Positions 44,162-57,639 are shown, counted from the stretch's first letter. The stretch is DNA of 64,000 nt from Dermatemys mawii (GCA_007922305.1 ML677385.1:6164336-6228335), one strand, 5' to 3'. The notes: generated from the sequence alone by a model not told the origin. Program-made: numbers and translations.

Positions 44162-47100
44162 TAATAAAATGTCACGCAAGGAGTCTATGGGACTATAAAT
44201 TGTAATAGACATACTTGACATGACTGTGAAAATTGAATCATGGGCCCAATCTAACATGATATGGTTAAAAACAAACAATTCTAGTAATATAAGCAACAGA
44301 ATGTTTCATTTTTACATTAAAAAGAACTTAAATACAACAGTGCAATAACATAGAGAAACCTGCCTTCTACGGTGTCACACACATTTAACTCAGCAAGATT
44401 ACAGTATGGGGTCTTTTACAAAGACAGACAGTGTAAAATTGCGTTCTGATGGATTATACATTGCTCAGTAGTAACTTTGCTTGTAGACTCTTGCATTATT
44501 TCATATTGGCTACTCATTTTTTCAGGATGTTAAAAACAGAAATTAGCTAGGGTGTCTCTGTGATGAGGATTAGCCTTACTGGTGATCCAGAGATCATTTG
44601 TGCTCAATCTCTAATGACTCTTTCCCCCTTGCCTCATAGATCTTAGTTGTGTTTCAGGGACCTGGGGCTTTAAAATGAAGGACTTCTTATGTGAATGAGG
44701 TTCTCTCCACACTCATTTTTTCCCACATTTCTCAACGTTTACTCCAAGCCAATGTTAGCAATGTTGGGGCCCAAATGTAGTTGAAATTCTAGCTGCCAAC
44801 ACTGTTTTCAGCACTAACTCTGAGGGGAGCAAACCTAATCACCACAGGTGTGGAAACCTGTCAGCAGCTAAAACTCCATCTACACCAGAGCTCCCAGCAG
44901 AGCTGATACAGATTTAGCTGAACCGGTGTTAGCGATGGGTAGAAGTTCCCTAAAGTAGACAGACATAAAGTTAGCAGGTGTGGCCACTGATGCCTATTAA
45001 TAAAAGCTGTTGTTTTTGCATTAACCTGGGGGTGTTTCCAATGCTATTTCCTCACAGAACAGGAAAACAACTGTCCTAGCGAACACGGACTCCAGCACAT
45101 TCTGCGGTTATAAAATATGTACCTGAAGAGACTAACTTACAGAGAGTTGGCTTTACTTTTTTCTAGCACTTCCCCTCCCCCACTCAAATCCATATCATTG
45201 ATAGTCTTTTAGGCACAACCCTAAACTGGAGCTCATGCAGCGAAGTACCACTCTAATGGAAACAGGCACCATGCTTCCTGGGGCTCCAGTGACTACTGCT
45301 GGGAGAAACAGCCATTGCTACCCTCTTTACAAACATATGCTCCCCTCTGCTCTCAGGGGCCACCTTGCACCCACTGACATCAATGCCAACACTCCCACTG
45401 CTTTTGATAGGTGAGGATCACATCCTTGGCCAAACTGAGTGATGTAGAGCATGGACAGGAACTCAGCCCTTTCTCTCCCATCCACTTTAGGGAGGCCAGG
45501 GCCTACCCTTACAATCATTTCTTGCACTCAGAGAAGCCCCAAGACTGCCATTGGGGATGGACCCTGGGTGAATACACAAAGACTCTGCACTTTTTTCTTT
45601 CTTGTGCAACAGTACAGGGTCAACCAGAAGCTTGACCTTCGTGTGAGTTTGTAAAATGTCCCCAGAAATGGACTGTTGGGAAACCTGATTCCAAATTGTG
45701 AATGGTTTTGACAATCTCAGGATGAAAAGAATTCTGATTGCACAGCAAATCCAGGAAATTCAATCTTACCTCCAGTGAATTACTTAATACACCCTTAGGA
45801 CACTTTTACTATTTACCTTAAACTTAAAGCCAGATTTTCCTGGGAGATGCTCAGCAGTGACAAGTCTTTTGTAGTTTTTTTCTGCACATGCATTATTTAA
45901 AGTTTAGCTGTAGAAAGGAATATGATTTAAGCAATAAGTAAGGTTAATAATTCTTCAGATAGGCTACAGCTGTACAGTACTTGATTGGACTAAGAGACAA
46001 CGTAAACATGTTTTCAACCACCTCACTGTTTTCACATGGATAAAAAACAGTGCTATTCATTGTCAACCTAAACTTCATCAACCGTATCCCACATGAGTAT
46101 GATATGATAGATGGTGACAGGAACAGATGAACCCCAAAGTGGGTGACTGCCTGCATAAGAGAATGCAAAGCTGAATCTCCTAGATCTGTACAGGTTTTGT
46201 GAATATCAGTTCACTGCAGTGGTCAGATTCCCAATGTCTATTCTCCCCTAACAAGTTAGCTCCTCAAATATTTTTATACAGGCATTCTGCAAATATTTTC
46301 CTTCACTAAGAGTCTCGGACAAAGGAGAATCCAAATCCTCCAGAGTCTGATGAAGCTTAGCACATTTGGAGCTTGTCATTTAAAATGTTTGATACTACTG
46401 AGCAGTGCGTGGCCTCTTACCTATCGCTTCTGGGTCAAGGTCTAGGACCACATTAGGCTGTCAAAAGAGAGGCAAAAGGATTACATGAATGGTTAGTTGT
46501 AAAATGTTCGTATTAATGTTAATTTGGCGTTGTCCTGGGTTTTGTTATGGCCCACTGTCTGGCTCTGTTCATGTGGGGCAAGATACTGAGAGACGTGGAG
46601 GCAAACTTGTAAATCCTCCCTTAGGTGAGACAGGAAACATTTTAGTGCAGAAAACTGGCTAATGCATCACATCCATTAGGAGTTGTATAAACAAGTGGCT
46701 ACCTTACTACACTGATAAGTCTGCCTGTGCTCAAGATCAGGGCCAAATCCTGCTCTCACTTGCACCAGTGTAACTAGAGTAATTCCATTAATTTCAGTGG
46801 CCTCATACCACTGAGAGTCCAGAGTAGAGGCAGGTGAACTGGGCTCTCAATGTGTCTGCAACTAGAAGGATTTTGAGCATAGTTTAAATTCAGAATTGTT
46901 CATCTTCCATGTCCCATTTTAGTTAATATTCTCCATCTGGAATGTTTTATTTGATGTGGGCAGTGGCTCACCACTTCCCACTTCAGCTGTAAATTATGTC
47001 AGCAACCTCTGCTGACAAAGGTTCAGATTAGGGAGAACTGGTGTGTTAGGGAGAACTAATTCTACATAAGGCAATTGAACCTTCTATATTTTTTGTGTGA

Positions 47101-47433
47101 CATATTTACTAACTTTCATCAAGGAAACTTTCTACAATGGTTCCACTTTGAAATATTGCTCACACGTCTTCACCAAATGACCGTAAACTCTAAATTTCTC
47201 TCATGTGCCTCTGAGAGCATCTCTAGTCATAGGCCACTGCTTAACTTTTAAAATTAAATCTGTAAGAAGTTATTTTTCTCTTCCTCATATAACTGATTCT
47301 AGTTACGCCATGATTTGCCAATGTGTATAAGTATCAACAGAGATGCGTTGACACAAATTAGTGATTTAAAAGCTAACTGTGGTAGAGGAATACAGGCCAT
47401 GGCAGGCACTGCGGACGTGGGAATGATGGAACA
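44162..47433. other. Intergenic, no gene recognised
   Basis: AT-rich. At 46740-46800 there is a 'ccaaatcctgctctcacttg' half-palindrome common in reptiles. Nothing else nameable. Confidence 0.45.
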
Positions 47434-47441
47434 ATCTAGAT

Positions 47442-47650
47442 CAGGCCTGCAGAACATGCGGCCCGGGGGCCACATGCGGCCCGCACAGGCTCACTGTGCG
47501 GCCCGCAGGGGGTGAGTAGGGGTGGGGCAAGCCAAGTGGTGGGGTGGAGGGAAGCGGATGGGGACGGGGTGAGGGTGGGGCTTTTCAGCCCGCAGCTGGG
47601 TTTTTTTGAAGTAATATGGCCCTCGCTGCTTTCCGAGTTGTGCAGTCCTG
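47442..47650. mobile_element. Non-autonomous hAT element, 209 bp
   Basis: caggcctgcagaac at the left and in reverse caggactgcacaac at the right. TSD atctagat (47434-47441) versus atccagat (47651-47658), 7 of 8. The inside is G-rich with 'gcggcccg' words. Confidence 0.9.
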
Positions 47651-47872
47651 ATCCAGATCATGGTCTGGAAGAACAGGGTGCCTATTAGGGGGTAAGGGAA
47701 GAGAGAGAGAGAGGAGACAGGGTTTTTGCATGGAGATATGGGGAAAAGTATAGCTGTGAGGAGGGCTAGTAGGAAGAGTGATGATACTTGGAGAGCGCAG
47801 GGGTTAGCAGACCTCTGTGAAGAAGCATAGAAATGAGAGTACATGAGCTATTCACATCATCTATCAATGTTT

Positions 47873-48712
47873 TTAATGTAGAAATCCCACCAAACAAAAA
47901 CCATTGTTAATAACCAGTTGAAGTTACCGCCACTACAAACATTAAAAAGCCATGAAATCCCTAGTTGAGTCCTCACCCAACTCTTGCAGCCTGCAACCAT
48001 GATTTTACCTTCATCATACTTCCACACCAATATTCACAACCCACATGCTTCCTCCTTCCACCCAAAACATGCAACCTTTACTTTGAGCATAAACATCCCC
48101 ATAGGTTCTGGAACTAGGGGTGCTGCCACGCCCCCTGACTTAAAGTGGTTTCCATCATATACAGGGTTTACAGTTTAGTTCAATAGTTTTCAGCACCCCC
48201 ACTAAAGAAATTGTTCCACTTCCCCTGACATCACTTGGTAAAAAAAACAAAATGCAACACCATACTTCCTAACTACAGCATGTAAATTGCATTACTACAG
48301 ATATTATATGCAATAACTTCCCAGTCTGCAATAATATTTATCACAATTCCCACTATTCACAATCCTCCAGCACAACACGCTTTTAACCATTATCTAAAAA
48401 CCTACAGCATCTACTTTCTCTACTTCAAGAAATCACCAGTTCATCATTCTGAACAACTGCATCCTTTTCTAACCACTCCACATGGTTAGTCTATGGTTAC
48501 ACGTTCTGGGGCGGGGGGTGAAGGGAGGAGGCATGTGGGTTGTGGGTGAGGTAATGTGGAGAAGGTGAAATCATAGTTGTTGATTGCAAGGGTTAGAGGA
48601 GGACGAAACTAGCAATTTCATGGCTTTTTATGGTTATGCTGGAGCTATGTTTATTTGAAGAACTCTAACTGGTTTTTAACAATGTTTTTGGTTTGAATAA
48701 ATATTAAGGGAC
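47873..48712. mobile_element. Fold-back element with about 200-bp inverted arms
   Basis: The left arm (47873 to about 48085) and right arm (about 48500 to 48712) are reverse complements along most of their length. Paired words include 'accattgttaataaccagtt' with 'aactggtttttaacaatg', 'aaaaagccatgaaat' with 'atttcatggctttt', and 'cacaacccacatgc' with 'gcatgtgggttgtg'. The centre holds a 126-bp MITE at 48102-48227 and AT-rich DNA. There is no coding capacity. The superfamily is unknown to me. Confidence 0.82.
48102..48227 (-). mobile_element. 'gtgctggaac' MITE, nested in the fold-back element
   Basis: The reverse of the family at 43432-43566: 'aggttctggaactaggggtg', 'cttaaagtggtttccatcat', 'cagcacccccacta' and 'ttgttccact'. 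Confidence 0.8.
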
Positions 48713-49816
48713 AACAAAAGTAAAGTTAGTGACTGTGGTAAACATAACACAAGCATAAGTAATTATTTTAAAAATCCTTTGCATGTTTTTAGTTGCTTGT
48801 ACTGTGTTAGTGAAGCCAACATCTGCAACAAGAGGTTTTTTTTCCTCTTCCCATTTAGCTTCTCATTTTCATATGAAATCATAATGCTGTATTTATTCCA
48901 TCACGCTCCGTTGCCTAGGAAACGCTGGTGATACAACATGCAATATTATGTCACGACAGGTTCAAGGAGGAGGAGCAGATGGTTTGAGAGAGTGAAATCA
49001 GCATTTAAACGATGAATATCATCCATACCTAGCAAACACTAGCAAAGGAAATTATTTTTAGTTGTGTAAACTTCTGATATAGAGAAACATTAAGAAAAAT
49101 TTAAAATAATCCCGCCTCCCCCACTTTGTTCCTCTTGTTTTTATTAAGTAAATTTAGGAGAATTTTTTCAAAAGTGGCTGACTTTGAGTGCCTCAGTGTG
49201 AGAGTATCCAGCTAGTGACATTTAAGGGTCTCAGACTGAATACCAAAAGCCAAAGTGTCTAAAATCAGTGGCCACTTTTGAAAATGCTGACCTCAGAGTA
49301 TACAAATGCTGCTGAAATTGTAACACTGGAAACTATCCACAGGATAACGGTAACATGGATGGCTGCAGGACTAGCTTTCTCATGCTACTACCGTCAATAC
49401 GCTACGATCTCAAATTGGTGGCACTATTTCAAGAGTTAAGTGCAAGACTGATTGGGGCATACGCCACAGAAGAGACTTGTTTTGAGATCCCCTGATCCTG
49501 TTCTTTGCAAGACACAAACTGTCCATATATTCTTTTCTGACAGCCAGATTAATACTTGTCACCAGACAGTCTGGTCTGGAAGCTTGTAGCCGGGGAAAGC
49601 ATAAGGCTCTAATTGAGAGGGTATCTCTGCTTATTGAACACTTAGCATTTCTGCAAAGACTGCCTAAAAAGATGTCAGTTCTGACAGACACCTATCCACT
49701 TTGAGTTAGCTGAAGTCCACCAGCTCATTGATTCATACAAGTCTTGAGTTTAAACTGCCTTAAGATGACACATTTTGGTTACTTCCAACCCATGTCCAGT
49801 ACGAACTAGTGAGCCA
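48713..49816. other. Intergenic, no gene recognised
   Basis: AT-rich; no named element seen. Confidence 0.4.
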
Positions 49817-50452
49817 GGCCCAGATCCATAAAGGTACTTATGGGCATCATTGGGCATGAGTGAGAGTGTCTAGCACCTGGTGGTTAGGGCACTCTCCTAA
49901 GAGATGGGAGACCTGGGGTCCAGTCTCCCTGTTCCACTTACTCGTGAATTATTTAGCCAAAGCTGAACAGCTTCAACAGGAGAGAGTGACAGAGCCCCCC
50001 ACCCCTCGCACATCAGACTACCCCATAGCTCAGGGCCTAGGGCACTCTCCTGAAAGGTGAGAGGATTTGAACAGGGGTCTTTCTCCACATTGGACAAAGG
50101 GAGAAACTGAATGTGGGACTCCCAGGCCCTAGCTGAGTGCTCTAACCATTTGGTAATAGGGTATAAGGGAGGCAGTAATTCCTCTGGCTGGATTTTGTAT
50201 GGGGCCTATTCTGGGGATAAGGGCCCCACTTATCGTCACCTGCTGGAGCTTGGACACCTAGAGTGGAGCATTGTGGGTATCCCCAGTAACAGAAACTTGG
50301 TGCCAGGGAGACCCTCATGGCAAAAATGTTGGTGCCTGTGTCATTAGGTGGCAGCAAAGAAGAGGTTTGGAAGTTCTTAATGGCACCTAAACTTTGGATT
50401 TAGGCACCCACAGTGGGAGTTAGGTGTCTACATTCTTTTGTGCATCTGGGCC
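49817..50452. mobile_element. Palindromic DNA element with internal tRNA-like pieces
   Basis: Ends ggcccagatccataaag and, reversed, ggcccagatgcacaaaag. A tRNA-like piece 'ggtggttagggcactctcct' at 49878 faces a reversed one near 50150 ('aatggttagagcactcagct' on the minus strand). Related to the ends of 42026-43773 by 'taggcac' words and a similar 'gatc.acaaaag' terminus. Confidence 0.65.
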
Positions 50453-50480
50453 ACAAACATTAGAAATGACCCTCTTTAAG

Positions 50481-50550
50481 GGCCTGATGCAAAGTCCATT
50501 CAAGTTGATAGAATCTTCCCACTGACTTTAATGGGCTCTGGATCAAGCCC
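50481..50550. repeat. Palindromic 'cctgatcc' piece
   Basis: gggcctgatgcaaagtccatt pairs with aatgggctctggatcaagccc. Same class as 11520-11584, 23165 and 25630. Confidence 0.7.
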
Positions 50551-50788
50551 TGAGAACCTAATCCTACAATGCTCTGAGTACTGTCAGCTCACCACTGACT
50601 TTAAGGAAGCTCAGGTTCCTCAGACTTGACAGGAGGTGCTAACCAACCTGCAGGACTTAGTAAACTATTCACCATTTGAACTTGTCTTTGATTTCACTGG
50701 GACCAGAATCATGATGCTGGTCACATTCCAATACCAAAGAGCATTTGAAAAAGCAGTGAGGAAGTGTTTTCACTTGTGGTGGGTGGGT

Positions 50789-50816
50789 GAGAGAGAGAGA
50801 GAGAGAGAGAAAGAGA
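50789..50816. repeat. (GA)n microsatellite
   Basis: About 11 GA units followed by aaagagaa. Confidence 0.9.
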
Positions 50817-51255
50817 ACTACACACGCAGCCCAGAATGTTTCTCCAGCAGGAGGAGCTCTTTGCCTTGGTCAAGCAGTGTCACAGGAACGGCAATAGTTT
50901 TAGTCCAGGCCTCCATAATATGTTAGAGCATGAGTCGATCGTATTAGATTATTTAACAACTCTCTCTCCTCATCAGTGCCAATTTAGTGGACTGAAGTCA
51001 GATCCTTTGCACAAAAGAGTCTGGGTACCTGCCGGAAAGGGTTATAAGACTGGAGCACCAAGCATCAGCCCTGAAATACCAATAACCAGCTGTGTTTTGG
51101 TGCCCGGAAATCTGGGAGGTAAGAGTTGAGAGGCACTGGGCCTTCCTGTATCCTGTCCCCTTCCCTACCAGATCAGGTCATAGTCTGTTACTTGTGAATG
51201 ACCCAAGTGAAGACTGAGGGTTGTCAACAGCTAGCCGAACTGTCAGCTGTGAATT

Positions 51256-51547
51256 CAGGGGTGAAAGTAAAATTGAGCTCTTATTGGTATGGGGGCCGAC
51301 TCCAGCCGCCCTGGAAGGGGCAGGACCTCGGGTGGAAGGGACAGGGCCGAGGGGGTCAGTGTCCCCCAGCCAGCCCATCCATGCTGCCTGGCCCAAGCGC
51401 AGTAGCAGTGATTAGAGCCCCGGGCCCTTTTAAATGGCCGGCCTCAGAGCAGCTGTTCCTTTGCCTCCCTCCTGCCCCCCTGGCTCAGTGGTAGCGCTTT
51501 GAAGTCAGCGGTATGGGCCAGCCAATTTTTACTTACTTTCGCCCCTG
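51256..51547. mobile_element. Palindrome-ended element, 292 bp, hAT-like
   Basis: caggggtgaaagtaa at the left and in reverse caggggcgaaagtaa at the right (14 of 15). GC-rich interior. The flanking 8-mers do not match, so the hAT call rests on the CAG termini. Confidence 0.7.
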
Positions 51548-52780
51548 GACAAACTGCAACTAAAAATGGTGACGAGTGTTTCTCTGGAAAGTGTCTTGTG
51601 ACCTGCTACCCCAAGAATCCCTCTCTAGGGGTGGGGCCTCCAGAGCGGAAAAGGTGACAATGTTGCAGAAAAGGCCTTTCAATGTTTGGCTACCGTGCCC
51701 CTGGAAGTGATGGTCCATCATCTTACTGTCACTACCAGCAAACATTGCTGATCTTGGGGCTGAAAATACTGGGCTGCTCGCTCCGTGGGAAATACTGGGC
51801 CATGCCAACTCTCACAACTTTAACGGGAGAGATGCAATGATCTCACCGCAGAACTCAGCCCTGACTGAAAAACAAAACAAAAGCAAAACTGACGTTTGAG
51901 AGTTTGAGCATGAGATCATGAGTGAGGCTTCATTTTACTTCAAAATGGCTATCAGCCCCTGGGGGCCGGGGCTCCCCACTGTCAGCCTGGGAAGCAGAGA
52001 GGAGACCCCACTGCAGCACCTCCAGGCCTGGGGAGGGTAAAGAAGAGTAAGAGCAAAGGTGAGGCTGGGAGGACTGAACTATGGCCCATTGGAGGGGAGC
52101 TGAAGGAGGGTCAATGGGATAAGAAGGTTGAAATGATGGAGTGGTGATGATGGAGGCGGGGGACTGAACTGACAGGAAGCTATATTGAGGGGGGTTGCGT
52201 GGCAACAGCACTGAGGAGGGGGCTAAGGAAGAGGATTAATTGAAGAGTAGGAGAGTGGCAGATATGGGGGTGAGGGCTCCTGCAGCAGGGGCAAAAATCC
52301 CCCTTACCCAGTACATGTGGGAGAGCAGGCAACACTAATTGTCACAGGCACCCACCCTGGGGCTGGGCGGGTGGGAGTTAAAAAAAATCAAGAACCTGAC
52401 CTAAACCCCCACACTATGGTTTTTGAAAAGAATCTCAAGATTGTTGGGGGCCTGACTCCTGATTTCTGATGGCTAGAAGTCGGCAGGGGTGACCCGCTTT
52501 CACTCCAGCCACCCACCTGTCACAGTGGGAGGGGCGCTGGGGGTGACTCAGGCAATTAACAGCAGCGGAAGGTGGTGTGACTCATAGGGAAGTGACAAAA
52601 AGGCTTTTGGGGACAAAAATGTCAGGTGTGGGGAGCGTGGGGGGAGGAAGAGAGGGCGGCCCCGGCGCTTATGTTCAATGTTAGGCTTCATCCGCCCTCC
52701 TCTTCAGCAGGGGAGAAGGGACCCAGTGGCTGGCGGGTGGGGGTGGAGGGGTGAGATCTCACACGTGAATCCAGCCAAGG
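51548..52780. other. Intergenic, purine-rich
   Basis: 51950-52300 is G/A-rich. No gene recognised. Confidence 0.4.
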
Positions 52781-52789
52781 GCACCCGTG

Positions 52790-53560
52790 TAATAAGTCAG
52801 AGCTAGAGCGCAGTCCCCCCCCATTCCCCCATGGCAGGCGAGCGCTGCACAGACGCTCCGCGGTGTAACCCAAGGCTAGTCCCTCCCGCTCCTCTGAACA
52901 CCGTTGCCGCGGGAGGCCCCGGCTCGCCACCCCCAGGGCCGTGCAGAGCGGGGCTTGGGGGGCCGCTGGCTGGGCCCAGGCGAACGCACGACGGGGGCCC
53001 GGGCCGCGGCCCCCGAGACCCGCCTTCAAGCCCCTGCATCAGGCGGCCGGGCTGGGGGCGGCGGCGGAAGGGGGCGCGCTGGGCACACGGCAGCCGCCGC
53101 CGTCGCCGCTCGGGCAGCAGGAGCCGAGGCCGGGGCGGGTCACGTGCAGCAGCAGCCGGCAGGAGCGTGAGAGCCGCGCCCCTGCCCCCGGGGAGAGCCG
53201 GGGCGGGGGGCCGGGCGCGCTGCACTCAGGCCGCGGGGTGGGGCCGGCAGGAGCCGGGCGGGGCTGCGCCCTGCTGGGCCCCCCTGGGTAGGGGCAAGCG
53301 GAGCCGCGCGCGGCGGGGGAAGGTGTTAGCCGGGCCCCAGGGACACAGCGGGGACGGCCGAGCTCCCGCTGGAGCAGCCAGGGCGGCCTGGGGCTCGGGG
53401 CCGCCGCTGATACCTGCGTGACTGCGCCCGGCTCCGGATCAAAGGGACGCGCGGCGGCGGCGGCTCCAGCCCCTCCCCCGGGCCCTGCCTCCAGCCAGCG
53501 CGGGGACTCAGTTGCATCAGGCTCCGAGGTTCATTTTCCAGCCGTGATTCACTGCGAAGG
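52790..53560. promoter_or_regulatory. CpG island 1
   Basis: Very high CpG density and GC content with GC boxes (ggggcgggg-type at about 53200) and many CGG/GCC runs. Long frames occur on both strands, as always in such DNA, and none shows a domain. A donor-like GGTGAG lies at about 53593 after a short ATG frame (53566). This looks like a promoter and 5' UTR region. Direction of transcription is not decided. Confidence 0.7.
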
Positions 53561-56500
53561 GGAACATGCTCCCCGGGGCGAGTCGGCCGCGTGGTGAGGG
53601 GGGGGTGTGGTTAAAAGGGGGCACGGCCCAGATCCCGCTTCCTTTTCCTGAGCACACGCACAGACACACTTTATGCATTGAAATGCACGGCGCCGGGGGA
53701 GCTCTCTGCAAGGCCTCAGGAGAGCGCGGCGAGCTCTTGCTTAATAAAACAAACAAACGGGGCCGGCCTCCCTTGACAGGGCCAGTTGGCATGTGTGTGA
53801 CAGCTGCACACGGCAGGCAGTGGCAGGGGATTATCGCACACGCCTTTGCGTGGCAGGAAGGAGCGAAGCGAAGCGCCTGGGCTGCAGGCTCCGGCTTGGG
53901 GAGACAGCGAGGTTTGCAATGCAGCCAGCAGCCAGGAGGGGCCGGGAGAGCAGGTGAAGCTGCTTTCGCAGCCGATCGCTGCTGTTTGAAACCTCGCCGC
54001 TGACCCGAGGGCTCCCATTACATTACACTCTGCAAATACACATGGCCTGGACCCGCGGGTGGCGAGGCCGCTCCAGCAGCGCATCCGGAGACTCCCTCCT
54101 CCCTTTGCTCCCTAGCGCCCCTCCTCTTGCGTCCCGCCGTGTAATGCACAAGGACAGCTCGTCGCCATCCACCTCGCTGGGCCAGGGCCCGTCCCTCCCC
54201 CGTGCACACAGGCACTGTCTGCTCTGTCATTTGCAGCCTCCCCGTGCGGGCGGCCACCATCCGGTGGCTGCTACTCCACGCCAGGCGGTTGGGGTGGGGA
54301 AGTGGCTCCTGCAGTTTCCCTTCCCTTCCCCCGGGCGGCTTGCTTGCACATCTGCGTCTGGCAGAAGATCTGTGCGGTGTCGTGGGGGGAGGGAAGCGGC
54401 GAGACGCCATTTGCATCCACAGACACACTCGGCTCAGAATAGACGCGGGGCGCAGCTGAAGCGAGGGCAGAGAGCGGCCGGGTTTCTTTCCTGCCGCTCG
54501 GAGCGAGGCAGGGCTGCGGCCCGAGAGGTCCCCTGGTTTCCCCGTGCCGGTGTGCGGTTGGGTTTGTGCTGCGTGGTCGCTTGTTTTGGGCCGAAACTTG
54601 CGTGCTCCAGCTGGGGTCTGGAGGGCAGAGTTAAGAGGCACGTTTGGGGGAGCGGCCTTTCAATCCTGCTCTGACTTTGCAATCAGACTTTGCATGCCCG
54701 GGGCTCCGTGCTGCCTTCGCTCACAGATCCCTGGAGCCCAGGGCAGAATTTGGCCTTGGCTGCTCTTAAAGGCGCTGCTGGATCATTCTCAGAGGCATTG
54801 GTTCAAATGGGCCTTTTCTGGCACGCAGTTTGCTAGTTAAGCCCCCACGAGCTGTGTGAATTCCGCCGCTCTGAGGCTTGCAGCCAGTGTGTGAGCTCCC
54901 GCCTCGTGTTCCAGCCGTGAAACAAACACCCTCCCTTCCCCGAGCGACAGCAAACAACATCGTAGCACAAACGAAACCGTTTGCCATTAATGCGCTTCCC
55001 TGTATTGCTGGGGCGCATTACGAAAGCAGCGCACTTGAAGGGGCAGCAGAGGGGGGAAGCCCTGAGCGTTGCGTTTGCCTGCGAGGCACGGCGCGACCGG
55101 GAAAAGTGAATTCGGAATAGGATGGGAGAAAGCCGCTGAAATATCTGCGCTGGCTTCGCCCGCTTACAGCCACTCGTTCGCGTGGGTTTCAAACACCGGC
55201 GTTGACATTTTGGACTTCGAGCGGGCAGCGTAGCGATCGGCGATGAATATTGCACAAATGCTTTGTCCCTGGAGGAAAGCAATGGTTCGTCTCGGTCATG
55301 CGACATATCACTGACCATGTGTTTGTGGAGTCATCACCGGACTGGGTCCTCCGGGCATATTTGTTTATGTTCACTCCCTCTTCTAGAAAGGCCACTTCTG
55401 TTTAATTGTTCTCTCCTGTTGGGACTCCTAGGTCCATCACTGAAACATGCAGGATATTTTGCAGTTCCCCTCCTCACATATTGGTTTATCTTGTGTTGTT
55501 ATAAACCTCACATCCAAGGTGTTTTTTAAAAAAAATAATGCAAGACTCCAGTGACCATGGCTTCAGATTTGAATGGCACAATATGTGTGTTTGTGTATAC
55601 TCCCTTCTTGCATATGCCTGAGGTTACAGCCTCTGACTAGACAATATTTAAGTGTCAGGCAGCTATTCTGTGGCATTCTTAAATACAGCTGCATATTAAT
55701 ATGCAAGACCGCAAAGCTAGGTATTTGCTCTCTGGCGCAGGGATTAATTCAGGCTCCTCTTTCGTCAGGGCATTGCTTCTCTTACGTGGGGAGTTTCCAG
55801 TATGTTGTCCGTAGTTTCAGCTTTCTTGTCTCTCTGTTGTAACAAAAACCTTGATGGTTTCTCCGCTTGTTCTCGAAGAACCAGAAACCAGGTCTTCAGT
55901 GCATATATTTAAAAACAGTCAAACTTAAATTTGAATATCTACAGGGCTATGAATTAAATAAAAACAGGGAGCACTGGGACGCAACATAAAGTTTGCAATG
56001 CAGTGAGACATGTAAGGAGACTGGTTAATGTACAGTACTTAGTGGGTTTTGTCATGAACACACAGCTCACTTAACAGATTACCGTATTATTTAGAGTGAT
56101 TATTAGTTTTATCATTTAAACACGGATGAATGCATGGAACATGAGTGCTGCCATTTACATTCCTAAAAACAATTAGATCAATGGGGAGTACGGCTTAAAA
56201 ATCGGGGTGGCCCAATGTAATGCTCTTTTACCAGCAACAGTCGCCTCCTTTAGCAATAAACCGCGAAGTGGCTGTGAAGTACCGCCATTCTCGGTGAAAA
56301 GAAAGTTTTCATCGGTGCCCTCAGTATAAGTCACTTTTGCCCTTAACAATGAGGTGTCAGGATAAGGTTAGTGAGAGGCGTAAACAGCCTTTTGAAATTC
56401 CTCACACAGGGATTGTTAATTGTATTCGCCAAAACATTAAAAAGAAAAAGGTGTTTAAATGGCTGCCTGAATAATATATGAGTACCTTTGGTCTAGTGCA

Positions 56501-56639
56501 GAAAAAAATAGATTAGATTCACACCCGTATTTAGACTTTAAATACTAAGGCTTTAGTTTAGAGGTACGAGGGAGATGCACTAATTTTTTTAAATGTGTCT
56601 TGATGAAAAACTAAGTGTAGCTAGTGATTAAAATAGGAG

Positions 56640-56850
56640 ATGGGGAGTCAGGGTTTTTAAATGTTACTTCCATCGCTGCCCCCGACTCGCTGTGTGAATC
56701 GCAGCTAATAACTGATTCGCTCCATACCTCCGTCTCCTCTTTTGTACAATGAGAGTAATAATAAACGAGTGTTGAGATTGTGGGACTTATTTAATTCTTG
56801 CTTGCAAAGGGCTTTGGGGTCGGCTATGACCATGGAATATTACTAACTAT
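56640..56850 (+). mobile_element. MIR-like SINE fragment, diverged
   Basis: 'ggggagtcagggtttttaaa', 'gactcgctgtgtgaatcgca', 'tacctccgtctcctcttttg', 'acaatgagagtaataataaa' and 'tgcaaagggctttggggtc' follow MIR order. Confidence 0.5.
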
Positions 56851-57162
56851 AGCACTGCAGCTCGTTTTATTACTGTTATTAATACCGATGGGTATGAGGC
56901 AAAGAAGAGGCTTTAAAACAGCAACCTATTAGCACTAAAGGGAGGAGTTTCTGTTCATTACTTAGCTTTTCTCACGAGGCAAACCACGCGTGCTGCGCGT
57001 TGCGTATCAATCTTCTGTCTTGTCATTTCAATTCCAACTAATTTTCATTAAGGAAGGAGGAAAGCTATTTCTTCTTCCCCCTCGTAAGTGATCACCCTGC
57101 CGTCAAGGCCCTGAACTCAAGCCTCCTCTGGTGAGAGACTTCTGCCAATTACAGGGTCTGTT

Positions 57163-57175
57163 CCAACAGGGGGCG
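57163..57175 (+). promoter_or_regulatory. CTCF-like motif
   Basis: ccaacagggggcg resembles the CTCF core CCACCAGGGGGCG with few changes. Sequence match only. Confidence 0.35.
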
Positions 57176-57639
57176 TGTAAACCCAGCAGCCTCTTGACTG
57201 CAGTTTCGCCTTCGCTACACTAAGTAGCGTAATGGCAGCGTGTTCACTGATAAACCTCTACCGGGAAGGGGATCGGGGATAATTACTCCGTAATAAAATC
57301 TCTCTCGAGCCGCAAATTTGCCACATAGGGCCTTGCGCCGGGAGGGGATTGAGGGGATTTATTCTGTAAAATCTTGGGGGGACTCTTATTCTGCGTCGGC
57401 TTGATTACAAGGGAAACAGCCCCCAACAAACGGGTTCTAGGTGGGTTTAGACCCCTTTTTGCCCCCACGTAAATACAAGCCTGGGGCTTTGTAAGGAGAT
57501 TACTCTCCGCTGAGATTTAGTCCCTGACATCATAAATGGCTGGATACATGCTCAGGAAAGTCCTTTGTATTCGAAGCAAACACGCCAGTCCCATTCTGAT
57601 AGGCGGGATCAGAGGTTTGGAAAGTAGCGACTGCCCCGC

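Larger units (their letters stand above)
53561..57600. other. CpG-moderate to AT-rich single-copy-looking DNA
   Basis: 54040-55250 remains GC-moderate. 55500-57100 is AT-rich with TAATTA-type and TTAAT words and lacks recent mobile elements apart from a MIR-like piece at 56640-56850. This is the kind of DNA where conserved non-coding elements are found, but conservation cannot be judged here. Confidence 0.4.

Noticed and set aside
52831..53421. 196-codon plus frame and several others on both strands in CpG island 1
   Set aside because: Low-complexity Gly/Arg/Pro/Ala composition on both strands reflects GC content. No domain or splice context supports them.
54018..54674. Overlapping frames of 207 codons (minus) and 210 codons (plus)
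   Set aside because: Two opposite long frames over the same GC-rich bases with no known motif are most likely chance.
54833..55318. 161-codon minus frame
   Set aside because: No similarity to any family I know, and no promoter or splice signals that fit.
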